DNA of 64,000 nt from Plasmodium brasilianum (GCF_023973825.1 NC_090118.1:1657001-1721000); one strand, 5' to 3'; counted from the first letter of the stretch, positions 26,086 to 40,363 are shown. The notes: generated by a model from the letters alone, not told the origin. Numbers and translations: made by a program.

Positions 26086-28479
26086 CTGTTTTCATTAGTA
26101 AATATTAATATAATATTTTTTCCCGAATAAGCTGGAAAGGAAATGGTATTTTGCCTTATTTTTTTTTTATGTTTTTCAATTGTTATTTATATACTGATAA
26201 AATTTTTGGAATTTTCAATTTATGTGAAAAGAAATGGTGTACAAACCCATATATAATAATTTCGCTTATTTAAGAAAATATATTTATTCCATAATTAATC
26301 ATTTTATATTTTATGCTTAATGATAATGTTTTCAAAAGTAAATTTCCAATATATAAACAAAATTAATTTTGCAGCCTAGATAGTGTACTTATGTATATTG
26401 GCGAACAAAGTAAAAAAATATACATTATTTACGAAAAATTTAATATTTCTATATTATTATTATTATTATCGTACCATATATTTATGAAGTAAGTTAGTAT
26501 TCTTATTTATAGTTTATACATTTATTTTGCTAAACAAAAATGCGAAATTGATATTATCAAATATTCGTAATAAAAATATGTGATTTATATGAAAAAATTT
26601 TAAGTGCAAACGTCTTATTTAAACTTGTATTATAGTAATCATAGTATTATTTAATTTAATAAATAAAATCTGACTTAATACAACTTAATTCAGATAGTGA
26701 AATAATTTATATATTTAACGACAATGTTTTTTGTTTTTGTATGTTTGTATGGGGTTGTAAAATTATTTGAAAATGTTTATAATATATTATATATAATTTT
26801 TTTCTTAGTTTATTATAACGAAATACATATTTCATTTTTTTTGTTTTGTTTCAAATGTAATTTCTATAATAATCAATATTAATCAAATAGTAAATGAAAA
26901 TAAATTAATTAGAAAAATGTGTGTTTTGAAGCTTATTTCATGTAATATTATATTTTGTATTTTTATGCATGATATCTAAACACATTTTATTAATTTTTGA
27001 TTTTAAAAATAAATGTTTAATAGCGCATTAAATATTATAGAATTGATAAAGATTTATAATTAAATAAAGGTATATATTTTGATAAATTATTATTATTTTT
27101 TAATTTATATAAATATTGTACATAAATCTAATTTATTTATATGTATTATATATATAAAATAAAAAAATACATGATAATGAAAAACTAATATACTTTCTTA
27201 TTTTTGAAAATATTAAATGAATACATCTTTAAACGAATATTAAGCTGAAATTAAATTTTAACTTACATGAATTATACCTGTTCCTCTATCTTAGACTATA
27301 TCTGTCTTAACAAAAATGTATAATATATATATATATATATAATGAAGTTCAGTCAATCTAATAATGATATATAAGTTAGTTTTAAGAATAAATGAATTTG
27401 ATTGAATAACGTCATTCTATAGAGATTTACATTTATGCATTTTTGATATTTTTCACTTTTTCTTTATATGCTATTTTATTCCAAAAGTATCATGATATTA
27501 AATTTTTGTAAAAATATAAGGTGCTTATATTAATGATTATTAATTAATAGAATACTGCAATCCGCTTTTTTATAGAACGATCATATGTAAAAGAAAATCC
27601 ATGTTATACGTGTAATTCAATTAGTAAAAGTATTGTTATATTTATATTAATGCTGTAAGATCTGATATATTTTAATTAAAGTATTAAGATTTATTTTGTA
27701 CAAAAGAATTAATTATATAAGTACTGATTATATAAATTATGTTGCAAATAATTTGTAAGCTTTTAAAGTGATTAAATTCTATTTTTTGCCTAATATCTAT
27801 GCTTATAAGATAAAATATAACACTACAGTTTAGATTAATATTCGATTTATTAATATCAAGATATATGTATTTAAATATTATTGTCTTAAATAACGATTGA
27901 AATTATGTATTTTTTTTTTTTTTTTTTGCTAAAATATAGTGTGATCTAGAGCAAGTGAAAATAATATTTGCAAATATGAAAAAAAAGCTGATATAGTTAC
28001 TAATACTAATTTTAATATCTTTCTAACTTTTTTTTATTATATTAGCATTTCTTGGACATATATATATGTTAAGACTATGAATCAGAAAATATATTTGATG
28101 TAGAAATATTGACAAGAATTAAAATTAGATAACAACTATAGTTTAAAATTGTTATGTTATTGATATAAAAATTGAGGTAATATTTAATTTTAAAATTAAA
28201 ATCGTTTCATATATTATGTAGTATATTATAGATATGATTATTTAAGTATATTATGGATTATAAAAAAATAGAACTAGCATGATTAATATAACATAAATAA
28301 TTGTTAAAAAAATTAGATCTTCTAATTTTTTATAATTATTATTATATTATTATAATATTTATTTTCTTTTATAAATAATAGGCATATTACATTTATATAA
28401 TATTTATTTAATTAGAAATATTTATAGGAAATGATTATTAATTTTTCAAATATTTTCTTAAAATATGGATGGATACGTT
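26086..28479. other. Intergenic, AT-rich
   Basis: No gene seen. It contains homopolymer T at about 27910-27927 and a TA tract at 27325-27342. It matches about 40860-42400 loosely, as the right part of the tandem duplication. Confidence 0.45.
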
Positions 28480-28480
28480 A

Positions 28481-28510
28481 TCTCTATTCTAAATATTCTA
28501 TATATTATAT
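28481..28510 (+). promoter_or_regulatory. Conserved upstream box of the locus at 28906
   Basis: TCTCTATTCTAAATATTCTA, beginning about 425 bases before the ATG. A slightly diverged copy of the shared box. Confidence 0.42.
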
Positions 28511-28905
28511 AAACTCAATATAAAGGAATATCATGAAGTAAAATATATATCTTTTTTTTTTTATGATAAGCGTTAATAAACATAAAAATTTTATATTTCT
28601 ACTATATTAAACAATTAATATATATATGATATATATTTATGAATGAATTCAAATTATTTTATTTTAACGTAAATTAGTTTTTTAAAAATATAATTAAGAT
28701 AAATATTCTATAATATATATTTAAAGTTATTTTTCCTGATTTCTATTGTAAATACATTACAATCATATACATTTAATTACATTTTTACAAAAAAATAATA
28801 CAAAAAATTAGAAAAATAGATATAGTACCTTTGTCGTTAAATGTATATAATATTAATATTAATTTTCTGCTTACTATGTATATTACAATATAAAAAATCT
28901 ATACA

Positions 28906-29763
28906 ATGGAACAAAATATTAAATTAATTTTATATGTCAAAATTGCTGCTTTTATCCTATTAACGTGGATATGCCATTTTAACAATTATAAGGTATTTTA
29001 ATATTATTTAAGAATATTTTTTATTATTAATATTTCTATTCTTGTTTTTTTATAAATACTCTTTTTTGGTGAGGCACATTATCTGTTATTTTAAATTATA
29101 ATTATTTACTTAATTTTTTAGCTTTCTTTTATCAAATATTTTGATGAGGATTACAACATTGGTAGAAAAATATATATAAGTAATTCTAGATTATTAGCAA
29201 AAACTAAGCAAGAATTAAATTTAAATGTTTTAAGCTTAAAAAGAGATAAACCAATTAGTGCAAAGCGGGAAAAAGGAAATAACAAAAAATCGAATAGAAA
29301 TTCATTAAATAATGCCAGATACTATACAGAAGTTGTGGATTATAATAATAGCATGTTTGATGGAAAACATTTCCATTTTGAAAAAAAATGGATTAAGAAA
29401 AAAGATTATGATACTTTTGTTGAAAAAAACAGTAGAGTTACAGATATAGCTTTAAAAAAAATAAAATTTAGGAATTACAGTTTTGGAGTTGTTATATTTA
29501 TTCTTTTTTTTTTGTTAGGAATAGGATTACCTATATTAAAAGGATTAGAAGCATCAAAGGAATTTGGACAAAATTTAGAATTTATGAAAACTTTTTGGGG
29601 ATATATAGATACCGCGTTTAAACAAATAGGAGTAAACCAAGATTCTTATGGTATATTTTTTTCTATAGTTATCATTGTATTAGGAGTTATACTTATAATA
29701 GCGATTCCTAAAATCTTGAGGAATAATGAAAAATATAAAAAAATTAAGTTGATGTATAAATAA
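28906..29763 (+). CDS. fam-l/fam-m exported protein, class A
   Basis: Exons 28906-28992 and 29122-29763 join in phase 0 over a 129-base intron (GTATTT..TTTTAG) to give 242 residues. Exon 1 (MEQNIKLILYVKIAAFILL, WICHFNN) is the family signal segment. Exon 2 carries RLLAKTKQ as the export-like motif near residue 52, a Lys-rich linker, NNARYYTEVVDYNN, the class A core MFDGKHFHFEKKWIKKKDYD, helix 1 (VVIFILFFLLGIGLPIL), a loop of about 45 residues, helix 2 (IFFSIVIIVLGVILIIAI) and tail KILRNNEKYKKIKLMYK. The last codons differ from the usual MTE ending. It is the leading member of the second doublet and is the counterpart of the gene at 12760 in the tandem duplication. It is predicted to be exported; molecular role unknown. 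Confidence 0.9.
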
Positions 29764-31880
29764 AAAGGAACATGCATTTCTGCATAAGTACGTTATTAAT
29801 ATGATGTTTTATGTCTTATATCTGTAGTGTTATGTGCTCAACAATTATATGAATTATTTCTATAATTTCAAAAAGCCATTTGTGCATACCTAATCTTTTT
29901 GTATAGTAGTAAAAAATTGTATTCCCTGTTTATTGTAAATGTACATGTTTTCGCATTCAGTAATTTTTATTTTAAAATGATGTTCTAGCTTAGTTAAAAA
30001 TTAAAGATCAATATATATTTTTATGAATTTAAATAAATGTTGTGAAAAATACATATGTGCGCGGTAAAAAATATATATAATAACACAAACAATATAATTT
30101 TATTTAAGCATTTTAATTTATATTTTAACTAAAAAATAATTTTATCTTTTCGTCCAGTTTAATTAAAAAATAATAATTTGTTGAGATAATTTATAAAACG
30201 TATTATTAGTTTTAATTTAACAATAAATGTGTCTTATTTGTTTTTAATAATTTGAATACAATTTTTTGAGTTGATGTTTATCTAAATATATTTTACTGTA
30301 GTAGAAACATAATACTTGTTCTATGAAATATCATTTATGTGAAATATGTAATAAAATGTATTAAATGTAAAAATTTTATATATTTTACGTTTCTTCTATA
30401 TTGTATATATGTGATATTATAAATAAATAATAAAATAATATACCTTTTAAATATATATTATTTTTAATTACTAACATGAATATACTATGTATATACAACT
30501 GAAATAAAAGAACCATAAATTATTTTATGTTTGTATTTAATTATTGTGTAAATACAATTTTACAAGAAGTATTTAAATATATATTAAATTTAAAATTAAT
30601 GAATAGATACATTTTATGTTCTTCTTCTTATTTCTTTTTTTTCAAATATTATGTTAACTAATTAAAGGTTATGTATTTATAGATATTAAGCACAAATTTT
30701 TTTTTTTTTTGTTTAACATAATTCTAAATTTTTGAAGAGTTATATATATTTAACAATTTAAAATATAGTTATCAATTGAAATAAATATATTATTTTTATA
30801 ATTTTTTCATTATATGTATGTACTATTTTTTATGGTTGTATATAAATATATTAAGTAATGATATAGTATTATTACTAAAATATATAAAAATAGGTATAAT
30901 TTATATTGATCATTATTAATCTTTTTATAATTATAACAGTAACTTTTTAAATAAAATAATACTAAAAAAAATAATTTTTTTTTTTATATATAATTTATAA
31001 TTACAAATGTAGCTTTTTTCATTAAATAATAAAGTTCATACTATTTCTATAAAATATTAAAAAAAATTTTGTGTAATTTTTATAACAGTAAAAATTTGAT
31101 GTAGGGGACTATTAATAAATTTCTATCATTATAATATATGAACAGATAAGATTATGCCTGCATTTAATAATTTATTATTATATTTACGCAACTGTTTATT
31201 TAATAGTACATTATTAAAATTACTTCAATCATTATGATAAAAAAAATACATAACTAGACATACTATATATTTTTATGCATGAAGTAATTATGCTAAAACA
31301 TTGTTCCAACAAAATCATTTTGATGTTAGCACATTTCATGAAAAAGTTATTTTATAATTTATTTCTTTTGTTATTTTGATTTCATTTTTTTTATTATATT
31401 TCTGCTAAACATGTATATTTTAAAAAAAAAAATAGGAAAAAAAAATGAAGTAGTAGAATTTAGAAATATTTAAGTTACAAGTAATCATATGAATTAAACA
31501 AAATTAAAAATTGTATTTTTTTAAACATACTATACAAAATTGAAATATTATAATTCAAATACCTATATATATATTATTTTAAATGTTTGGTTGTATATTA
31601 TGAAAACTATATTTTGAAATATATTACAAAATATAAAAGAATTCATGTTTAAGTGGTAACATGGTGAATGCTATAAAACATATAATACAAAGCATTGTAA
31701 AAAAATATAGTTTTATCTATTTATTATTAATACTATTGTATTATCATAATATGTAACGTCATTTAAAAATAACCAAAAATTTTGCCAAAACATAATATTC
31801 ATATATTAGATTTATTAGTAAAAAGAATTTATAAATATAATTGTTATTATCTGAATATACAAAAAGGATTATTTTGTACG
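29764..31880. other. Doublet spacer, AT-rich
   Basis: About 2.1 kb with no gene between the A and B members of the second doublet. Near 30052-30105 it holds the GTGCG..AAACAATATAATTTTATT version of the shared 3' block. Confidence 0.5.
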
Positions 31881-31930
31881 TTCTCTCCATTCTATATTAT
31901 ATACATTCTGTATTCTATACTTTCTATATG
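31881..31930 (+). promoter_or_regulatory. Conserved upstream box of the locus at 32391, displaced
   Basis: TTCTCTCCATTCTATATTAT followed by a second TTCTGTATTCTATACTTTCT. It begins about 510 bases before the ATG, roughly 80 further than at the other loci, and is partly doubled. Confidence 0.4.
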
Positions 31931-32390
31931 AAGTATATCCCATATTTTGTAAGTACTATAAACTGTAGAAAACGTAATCTGAATAAATTCACTTTTTATA
32001 AAAATTAAGAAAATTTGTATTTTTAGTTTTTTACTTTATTTTGTATATGATTTAACAAATTAATTATTTAATTAATCTACTATATTAAATAATTAAATAA
32101 TATATATTAATATTTATATAAGAAATAAATATGTTTTATTTTAATATAAATTAAATTTTCTATTAAATATCCTTAAGATATTAATTTTATAATATATTTC
32201 TAAAGTTATTCTTTATAGTTACTGTATAGAAGATTATAGATAAATATATTTTATTATGTTTTTACAAACGAATAAACAACATCTAGATAAAAAATTAAAT
32301 AAATTATATATTACACTTCATCATTAGAAGAATATTATATTATTAGTAGTATTTTCTTTCTGAGAATATACAATATTGAAAATATATATG

Positions 32391-33370
32391 ATGGAAAAAA
32401 GTATTAAGATACCATTATTTATTAAAATTTCTTGGTTTATCTTTTTAAATTGGACATGTCATTTTAATAATGATGTGGTATTTTTATATTATTTAAGCAT
32501 AAGTTCATTATTCTTTATTTTCTTTTTTTTTTTTGTAAGTTTATGAGTATGAAAATTACGTATTAGATAAATAATAAATATTTATATTTTTTTTAGTGTA
32601 AGCCTAACAAAAATTTGGAAAATAATTACATTCTTGGTAAAAAATTATCACTGAAATTTTATAGAATACTAGCGAGAAGTAAAAAGTTTAATGGTTCCTG
32701 TTATGTAGCTTTGAATCAAAATTTAAAAGATAATAAAATACAGGAAGAAAAATACTTTTTTAATAACCAAAAAGGTTTTCTAGAAAAAAGGAAACAATTA
32801 AGTGGAGGTTTGTCAAAGAATGAAAGATGCAATAAAAAAGTTATGAAAAATAATTATAATATATTTGAAACAAAAAAATATTCTCGTCTTGAAAAAAAAA
32901 TATTCAAAGAATTGGATTACATAGATTTTCTTAAAAACGACAGAATAATTAGCGATAAGGTATATAAAAAAGTAATACGTAAAAAATTCGGATTACGGAT
33001 TTTTATACCTGTATTACTGTTATTTTTTTTTTTACTATCGATCATACTAGATTTTTCTGGTTCTTATGGACTTATAAATGGATTGTTTCAGCTGTTTAAA
33101 ATTACTTCATTACCGTGGCACGAGAAAATAAATGGATTACTGCATAAATCACCTATAGGTGAATTTTTCAAGAGTGTGATGAAAGAATTTACTAAATCAG
33201 TGAGTGGTAAGGAACAAAAAGTGAGAGTTATAGATTATTCAGTGAATTTTACGGACTTTTTAATATATTTTATACCTTTCTTTATATTAGGTGTCACACT
33301 TATATTAGGGGTTTTTTATTATCATAAAAAAGTTAAGAAATATGAAAAGATTAAATTTAGGAAAAGATAA
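32391..33370 (+). CDS. fam-l/fam-m exported protein, class B
   Basis: Exons 32391-32477 and 32597-33370 join in phase 0 across a 119-base intron (GTATTT..TTTTAG) to give 286 residues. The upstream in-frame ATG at 32388 would add one Met; the second is chosen because it aligns with the 29-codon exon of the siblings. The export-like motif is FYRILARSK (RILAR). Then come a polar linker, the class B core IFETKKYSRLEKKIFKELDY with FLKNDRIISDKVYKK, helix 1 (IFIPVLLLFFFLLSIIL), an inter-helix loop rich in Lys, Ser and Gly, helix 2 (FLIYFIPFFILGVTLILGV) and tail FYYHKKVKKYEKIKFRKR. It is the B partner of 28906-29763 and the copy of 16119-17114. Predicted exported membrane protein of unknown role. Confidence 0.9.
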
Positions 33371-35394
33371 AAGTAATATTACGAAATATATCTATTTATG
33401 TAATGAATTATACGATTTGGAATAATATCAATAATATCATTACATTTATTCATAACAAATATTCATTTTATTGCCTAAATTTTATAAATACGCACTCTTA
33501 TACCTATTATTTTTGATATAGAACAATAAAAATATATGGCCTTAGTTTTTTTTGACAATTTTTAGATTTTAAAATTTTTATATATGTATTGTAAGCTATT
33601 GTTTTATCTTTGCTAAATATGATGGTTATCTAAATATTTTTTGTATTAATATAGATTCTCATAAAAAATAAATGTGTATATCTTAAAATGAATACATAAT
33701 AGAACTATTCATATAATTTTATTGAAATGTGGTAATTTGAATATAATATAAAAATTCTGAATTTATGTATTTATTCCTTTCTAATATAAAAGAATTATTT
33801 TTTTTGGTTTATTAAGAAAATGCATTATTAATTTTATATTAGCAGCAAATGTTTTCTATTTCGTATTTAATGAAAAGAAAGTAATTATATTACGTTTAAT
33901 TGATTTTCATAAATTTAAAAAAAAAAAAAACATAATATTTATTCTATAAGTTATATTTCATGACAATTTTGTAAAAAAAGATATTTATTGTAAAAAGCTT
34001 TTTAACGTATTTTTATTTTTTTTTTCATGATATATATTTGAAGTTATAAATATATAATAAAAATAAAATTTTTATTAAATAACAATTATTTATAATTATG
34101 AACTTATTGTTTCCATATTTAAAAAATTAAATGAATAATTAGAAGCATTTTTTAATTTCTTATAATGCATATTATTGGAATTAATTTAATTTAGAATAAA
34201 TTAGCTATATATATATTATAATGAAAATTTATAGAAAAAAAAAAGTACATAATTTTTTTTATTTTTTTACATCAATAAAATGTTAAACGGAAAATAAAAT
34301 GCAATTATATATTATTTGAAAATGTGAATAAATTAGTTTCTATGCTTTTCCACAATAGTGCAATTTTAAATATGTGCATAGATCTGTGAAAAGCTATATT
34401 ACTTTTAGGGGCAATGAAAAAAAATATCTATTTTCTACATATATACCTTAAAATGAAAGTACTTTATATATATAGTTTCTTTATATCTATAAATATATCA
34501 TATAATAAATTAATAAGATTTTAAGGATATATATAAATATATATAGTTTATAATGTTATTGCTAATTCATTTACATTTATAATGCTTATTTTTTTTATAC
34601 AACAATATTAAAAAATGTATTATTATTTTTATACATAATTTATAGATGAATGACATTACATTTTTGGTTAGATACATTTTAATCAAATGAATGTACGTTG
34701 CATGTTTTTGCATATAACAGTTTTTATAATAAAATTCATGATTATATTTCAATTATTATATTTATTTGGTGTTAGGTTCAAAAGAAATTATAATATTAAT
34801 ATATTTTTTAATTATTCCTCAAGTATATACACTTTAAATTATTATATGTTTAATTAAACATAAAACGAACATTTTTTTTTTTTTGCAATATACATATAAG
34901 AGGTGAAAATATAAAACTAACATATATGGACAATTAAGCATGGGTAGTGAGAGCAGGTTACTAATAATTATTTTAGTATTATATGTTTGTATATTTTTAA
35001 TATTCATCAATACTGTATTTTATTAAAATATTTTTTTCCGTATGTATATAACATACATATACGTATATGTAAAATAATTCTATTACGTTATATATTTTCT
35101 TTTTTTAGTTTTTAATTTTTGCTGAACTTTCTACAAGTATTTGCATGCTTATACATGTAACTGATATATATTATATATGTACATGTGTATATAATGCGTT
35201 ATTTAGGTCAGATTATTTTATCATTTTTACCTAAATATTTTAATTCTTTTTTATATCGTGTATCCAAATTATTCCCTTTTACCTTCTTGTCTAAAATTAA
35301 TATTTAAACATTCATAATTTAAAGAAAATCAAAATGTTAAATTTTAAGTAAATTAAATTGTATAAGAATTCTTATAAAAAAGGAAAAATTTAGA
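33371..35394. other. Intergenic with family-shared 3' blocks
   Basis: No gene. The block at about 33672-33727 contains TATTCATATAATTTTATTGA, shared with other loci. The block at about 34905-34970, 1.55 kb after the stop, is the counterpart of 18660-18770. The minus-strand open stretch at 34567-34752 is composed of AT-driven codons only. Confidence 0.5.
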
Positions 35395-36733
35395 ATTCCG
35401 TTTTATTTTTATGAGAAAGTCATTGAAGTGCAAATAGAGTGTTAAGCTCTTATAATAATTGTTGTTATATATTTATATTAATTATAAATGTCAAGTTTTC
35501 ATTTTTCGATATATTATTCGTTGTGCCCTTCAATAATAAAGATGTATTCATGGAAATATTTTATTAAAACAGGAAATAGTGAATACAAAAAATTAACAAG
35601 ATTTACAATATGAACACAGAATATGGACACAATGGAAAACACACATTTGTTTCTTTTGGGTTACATACATCTATATGAAAATGAGATAATCTTCGTAAAA
35701 GGTAGTTTTGATGAAAAGGAGAAAATAGAGAAGAAAAACTATAGCTGAGAAAACAAGAAAAAGTAAAATCAGAACAAATGAAAACAAAAATAATAAAAAA
35801 AAAAAAGTAAAATAACATAAAGAATAACTATGTACGATAACAAATATATAAGCATAATATTCATTTTAAAATTCTTTTTTTTTTTTTACTTTTTTCATGT
35901 TATGTGGATAATTAAATTGATGTTCTTCTAATAAATGAAGGGGGATATAAATATAAATGATTAATACAAAGCAGATATAAAAAAAAAACTGGTAAGTGTA
36001 TCTGTTTTTTCCGTTTTCTTACTTTTTATATTAATTTAGTTCGTTTGGGAAGGTGAAAAACGGCAAATATAAATTTGTAATTATATACTTTATTGCAATT
36101 GAGGGATACAAAAAAAAAAATCTATTTTTTACAAAGACTTATTATGTGTTTAATGTACTGCTGCACCCTATACATATTTGTGTGTATACATGTTTGCATA
36201 TGTGGATATAGATGTATACATTCGTAGGATTTCGTGTGCACTCACATTTTTCTGCACATGTACCTTCCAATGTTTCATAAAATGAATATTTATTTTTTTA
36301 CCTAGTAAAATACTTTGAATTATTTCATCATATATTTAAAGGGGTTGATGCAAGTTTTTTCTCATACACAGAGTTCATATGTTAAAATTAGAGTAAATAT
36401 ACGAAATAAAATGCATATTATATGAGATAATTTATCATCTTCCGCTTAAGACATCATTATAGAAAATTCTTATTATAACTGTGTTCCTTGTGTATATATA
36501 TAAAAATTTATTTATGTTATTGTTCTCATCATAAGAATAATTTTATAAAGACGTTAATGTGTACATAATCCATTTAAATAAAAATTCTTCACATAATATA
36601 TTTATCGTTGGAATGTAATTTCATGTAAATAAATAATTGAAATAATTTGAGGATACATTTACGTGAATGTCTATGTATATTCTTGATATAGTGTTATTCA
36701 TGAGTGAATTATTATTTTTTTACATAACATGCA

Positions 36734-36773
<40 letters not shown>

Positions 36774-37640
36774 CATGAATTCTCTTCCCTAATATGTGTT
36801 TAAATATTTACATTGAACAATCGTAAATGTACGAACATGCATACATATGTGAACATATAAATATTTGCCTTAAGCAAATTTATTTACATGTTATTTGTCA
36901 TATTAGGACATTATGTTCCTCAGTTGTATATGTACCCATATAAATGTTTATGTATATAGGATAAAATGAGACAAAAAATCTATGATATATAACAAGGGAT
37001 AATATCACCAATGAACAAAGTACATTGAAATACACATATCAATTAAGGATGTTTGTAAAGAATAGGAAAATGTAAATTAATATAAGCCTCTTGAAGAAGG
37101 TATAGTTTAAATTTATTAGTTGCAGAGAAATAATTTTTAACATAAATATATTGAATATTGCGCTAAAAGTGAAGACGCATTTTTTTTTAGCTTTATAAAA
37201 TTCCTGTAGAGAGTGTAATGAGGATGTTAGGTCTATGCTTCTTGAAAGTCAATAGACGAACTTAATTCAAATGTGCAAAGTATAAAGACATAAAGGGAAA
37301 ACATAAAAGTTCTTAGTTCTAGGGAAATGGGACAAAATTTATACATATACATATTATGAATATGGGTGAAATGGACTTAATGATACCTGCACATATTTAT
37401 AAAATTCACCATGAATAATAAACAAGCATGTAAGGAAGTATACACATTTAATAATTAAAAACATGTACAAACACTTGTATGGGCAATTTTGCATATAAAG
37501 TATTAATTCACTTGGAACATGAAAAAAAACTTATACCATATTTTTTTGTAATTTTTTTTTTTTTTGTTTGTAAAAATAATATTAGATTAATATATGTAAA
37601 CTCATTTTTAATATGAAACTGATATATATGTTTAATAAAA
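35395..37640. repeat. Duplicated element of unknown nature, copy 2
   Basis: Collinear, diverged copy of 20690-22900. It shows the same relatively high GC, the same purine-rich tract (about 35695-35815) and the same TTTCATAAAATGAATATTTA plus GATGCAAG..CACAGAG anchors. It contains an (AT)17 tract at 36737-36770 that copy 1 lacks at this length. No convincing protein frame is present. Confidence 0.5.
36737..36770. repeat. (AT)17 microsatellite
   Basis: A perfect AT dinucleotide run of 34 bases inside the second copy of the duplicated element. It is likely to vary in length between isolates. Confidence 0.95.
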
Positions 37641-38403
37641 ATTAATTAATTAGAAAAAATATATATGGGTTAAATTTTAGAATAAAATAAAAGTCACGTG
37701 AGTAAAGCTCTTAATTGTCCTCATTTTAGAAATTATTTTAACATATTTATGTTTTCGTTAACGTACTTACATAATAATCGTAGTAGTATTAGTATTGTAG
37801 AAATGATTTTGTAGTTCTATAATAAGGATGATTGAAAAAATATTATTTTATGAAACAATTGGAAAGTAATAATTTCAGTGAAAATATGCATAATACAATT
37901 AATTTTCAAACAAAATATTAAAATAACCAGATTTATATACACCATTATTGTTATAATATTAACAATGAAGTAAATTAAAAGAAACCTAATATATTATTAC
38001 GACAGGTATATTTATTAGAAATGCATTTTACAGGTGACATTATATCTACAAAAAATTTTTAAATACTAAGGGAATTATATAAATATTATATATATAAGAT
38101 AACTAAATGTATTTAATAATGAAAAAAAATTATAATATGTGTATTAACTTAAGAACTAATTAAATATTTCAAGAAGAATTAAAGTAATTTCTAGTGTATT
38201 CTTTCATATTACTGAATATGAATAAGTATATAAATTAAATTTGGATAAATATTTTTAATAAATACATGTATACAAAATACAAGAATAAATTAATACTCTA
38301 AAAATTATCTCATACATTAATTATAAGGAAATTTAGAAAATAATAAATAAATAAAAGTTTATATGTGTATGTAGTATTTATCATTATTCATTCTTCATAT
38401 TAG

Positions 38404-38571
38404 ATAGCTAAATTTTTTAAGAAGCGCTGTAATAATCTTTTATATGACAAAAAGTTTGTAAATTTTAACAATCTAAGAGATATTCAAATTAAGGATTTAT
38501 TTAAAGACTGTGAAAGAAGAATATTCTTAAATATATTTATATCAATATATATAAATATATATATTATGTGA
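38404..38571 (+). pseudogene. Possible relic exon of an unidentified exported protein
   Basis: Directly after an acceptor-like CATATTAG the frame stays open for 55 codons. It reads IAKFFKKRCNNLLYDKKF, VNFNNLRDIQIKDLF and KDCERRIFLN before degenerating into Ile/Tyr. The charged, Cys-containing composition differs from the neighbouring random frames. The homologous place in copy 1 (about 23755) is not open, which fits a decaying gene. No family recognised. Confidence 0.25.
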
Positions 38572-40249
38572 AAATGATAACAATAAACGAAAAAATAATT
38601 GTATTATTTTTATGAAATATCACAAGATAATATGAATTATGAAGAATATTAAAAATTTAAGATTTTAGCTATTTTTTTTAATTAATTATTTTTTTAGAAA
38701 AATAATTTTCCTACACAAATTATTATAAATTTATTATTGTTCATTTACAATAATATATTCTATTTTTATAATTTTTTATGCACACTATATTAAAAAAACA
38801 GAATGTGATATATATAGTTCTTCTTTTATATATATATTCCATAAATATCCAATTTATTTCTTTTTAGTTACATAATAGCCTTAATTTAATGTATGATTCT
38901 GGTTAATATTTATTTATAATGTAACAAAAAATACATACATTATTATTTCCTTTATCATCTAGTCAAAAATATAAATAACGCATTAAAGTTTTTCCTAAAT
39001 TTTATCGTATGATATTTTATAAATTATCTTTACGAATTTTTTAGCTATACATTTTCATGTTCTAAATTATTTTATATAAGATGATATTTTTAATATAATT
39101 TTGTTTTTCGTTGTTTATCAAAATTAATGAAAATATAATTATACTAAATTTACTTTTATAGTTTAATTGTTTTTTTTAATGCTATCAATTTTATAAAACT
39201 ATAAATTTATATTTCTTTTTTTTCTGTAAAAATAATATAATTTGCTAAATTTTTAAGTTTTATAAGTTTCATTCTATTTATATTAAGTAAAATGTATCAT
39301 TTTAAATTATATAAAAATTATAAATTTCCAATTAAAATAACAAGATAAGTATGTATGAAAGGGTTAAATTGTTAATACTTTTTAATAAATCAAAATTTTG
39401 TGTGTGAATTAGTTCCTTGAAAATAATTTTTGAATTATTAAGCTATATATGTCCTACATTTTGTAGATATATGGAATATGGTAAATTATAATTTTTGCTA
39501 TAAGAAAATGATTTTCTTTTTTTATTTTATTTTTTTCGTTCCTTTGTACACTATTATATGGTATACAATAACATATATTTTTCAACTGTATAGTTATGTT
39601 AAAATGGCATAATATGTACAAATAACTAAGATTATTATTAGGAAATACCAAAAAAATTAATATCTATATCCCAACTATATGTTAATATACCTATTCTCAC
39701 TGCTAATTTATTTTTTATTTTAATTATGAAATAAAATTTATAATCTATATAAAAGTGATTTAATTATAGTTTTATTCTGGAAATTATTGGTAATATAAAT
39801 ATAGAATTGTCATGTTGGACTATTAATATATATACATATTTTTATAATTTATTAATAAAATTAGTGTTAGCAAAAATTATTTTATATGAAGTTGCTCTTT
39901 TTTTATTAATTTTATTGGAAGTATTTATGAGAATATTTTTAAAATCATTTTTTCCTTTTATACTTTGTATTTGTATTTTATTTATGAAGCTTTATATTCA
40001 TTTTAAAAATAAATTAGAATAGCAAAGAAAATAAATTTATACTTTTGTTATTATCTTATGAATATAAAAATATTATTTTACCTGGTTGAAAATATTATAG
40101 TGCTAATGTATTCTAACGTAAAAGAAAAATTGTAACATTTTTTAAGTTAAAACTCCTACATCTATAATTATTATACAGACATACCATTATTGTAACAATG
40201 GGATATGATGATAACATATAAAAATTTTCTTTGTATTTTTTACTACTTC

Positions 40250-40253
<4 letters not shown>

Positions 40254-40289
<36 letters not shown>
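40254..40289. repeat. (TA)18 microsatellite
   Basis: A perfect TA dinucleotide run of 36 bases about 75 bases before the exported-protein relic. It corresponds in position to the shorter TA runs near 25510 in copy 1. Confidence 0.95.
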
Positions 40290-40290
<1 letters not shown>

Positions 40291-40363
40291 TTTTTAGAAA
40301 ATTTTGTTTATGCATAAGTAAATTTATCACGTTATAAATAATGAAAATATTTTCTTTTTATAG

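Larger units (their letters stand above)
37641..40363. other. Intergenic of the second duplication copy
   Basis: Collinear with 22901-25609. No intact gene. It contains the open stretch at 38404-38571 listed separately. An uninterrupted 71-codon frame (39807-40022) of Leu/Ile/Phe/Tyr codons sits upstream of the exported-protein relic. Its counterpart in copy 1 (about 25085-25300) is not open, so I do not call it a gene. A (TA)18 tract lies at 40254-40289. Confidence 0.4.

Noticed and set aside
39807..40022. 71-codon hydrophobic plus-strand frame upstream of the exported-protein relic, considered as its first exon
   Set aside because: The paralogous place near 25085-25300 is not open, there is no clear donor, and the composition is what AT-rich DNA gives by chance.
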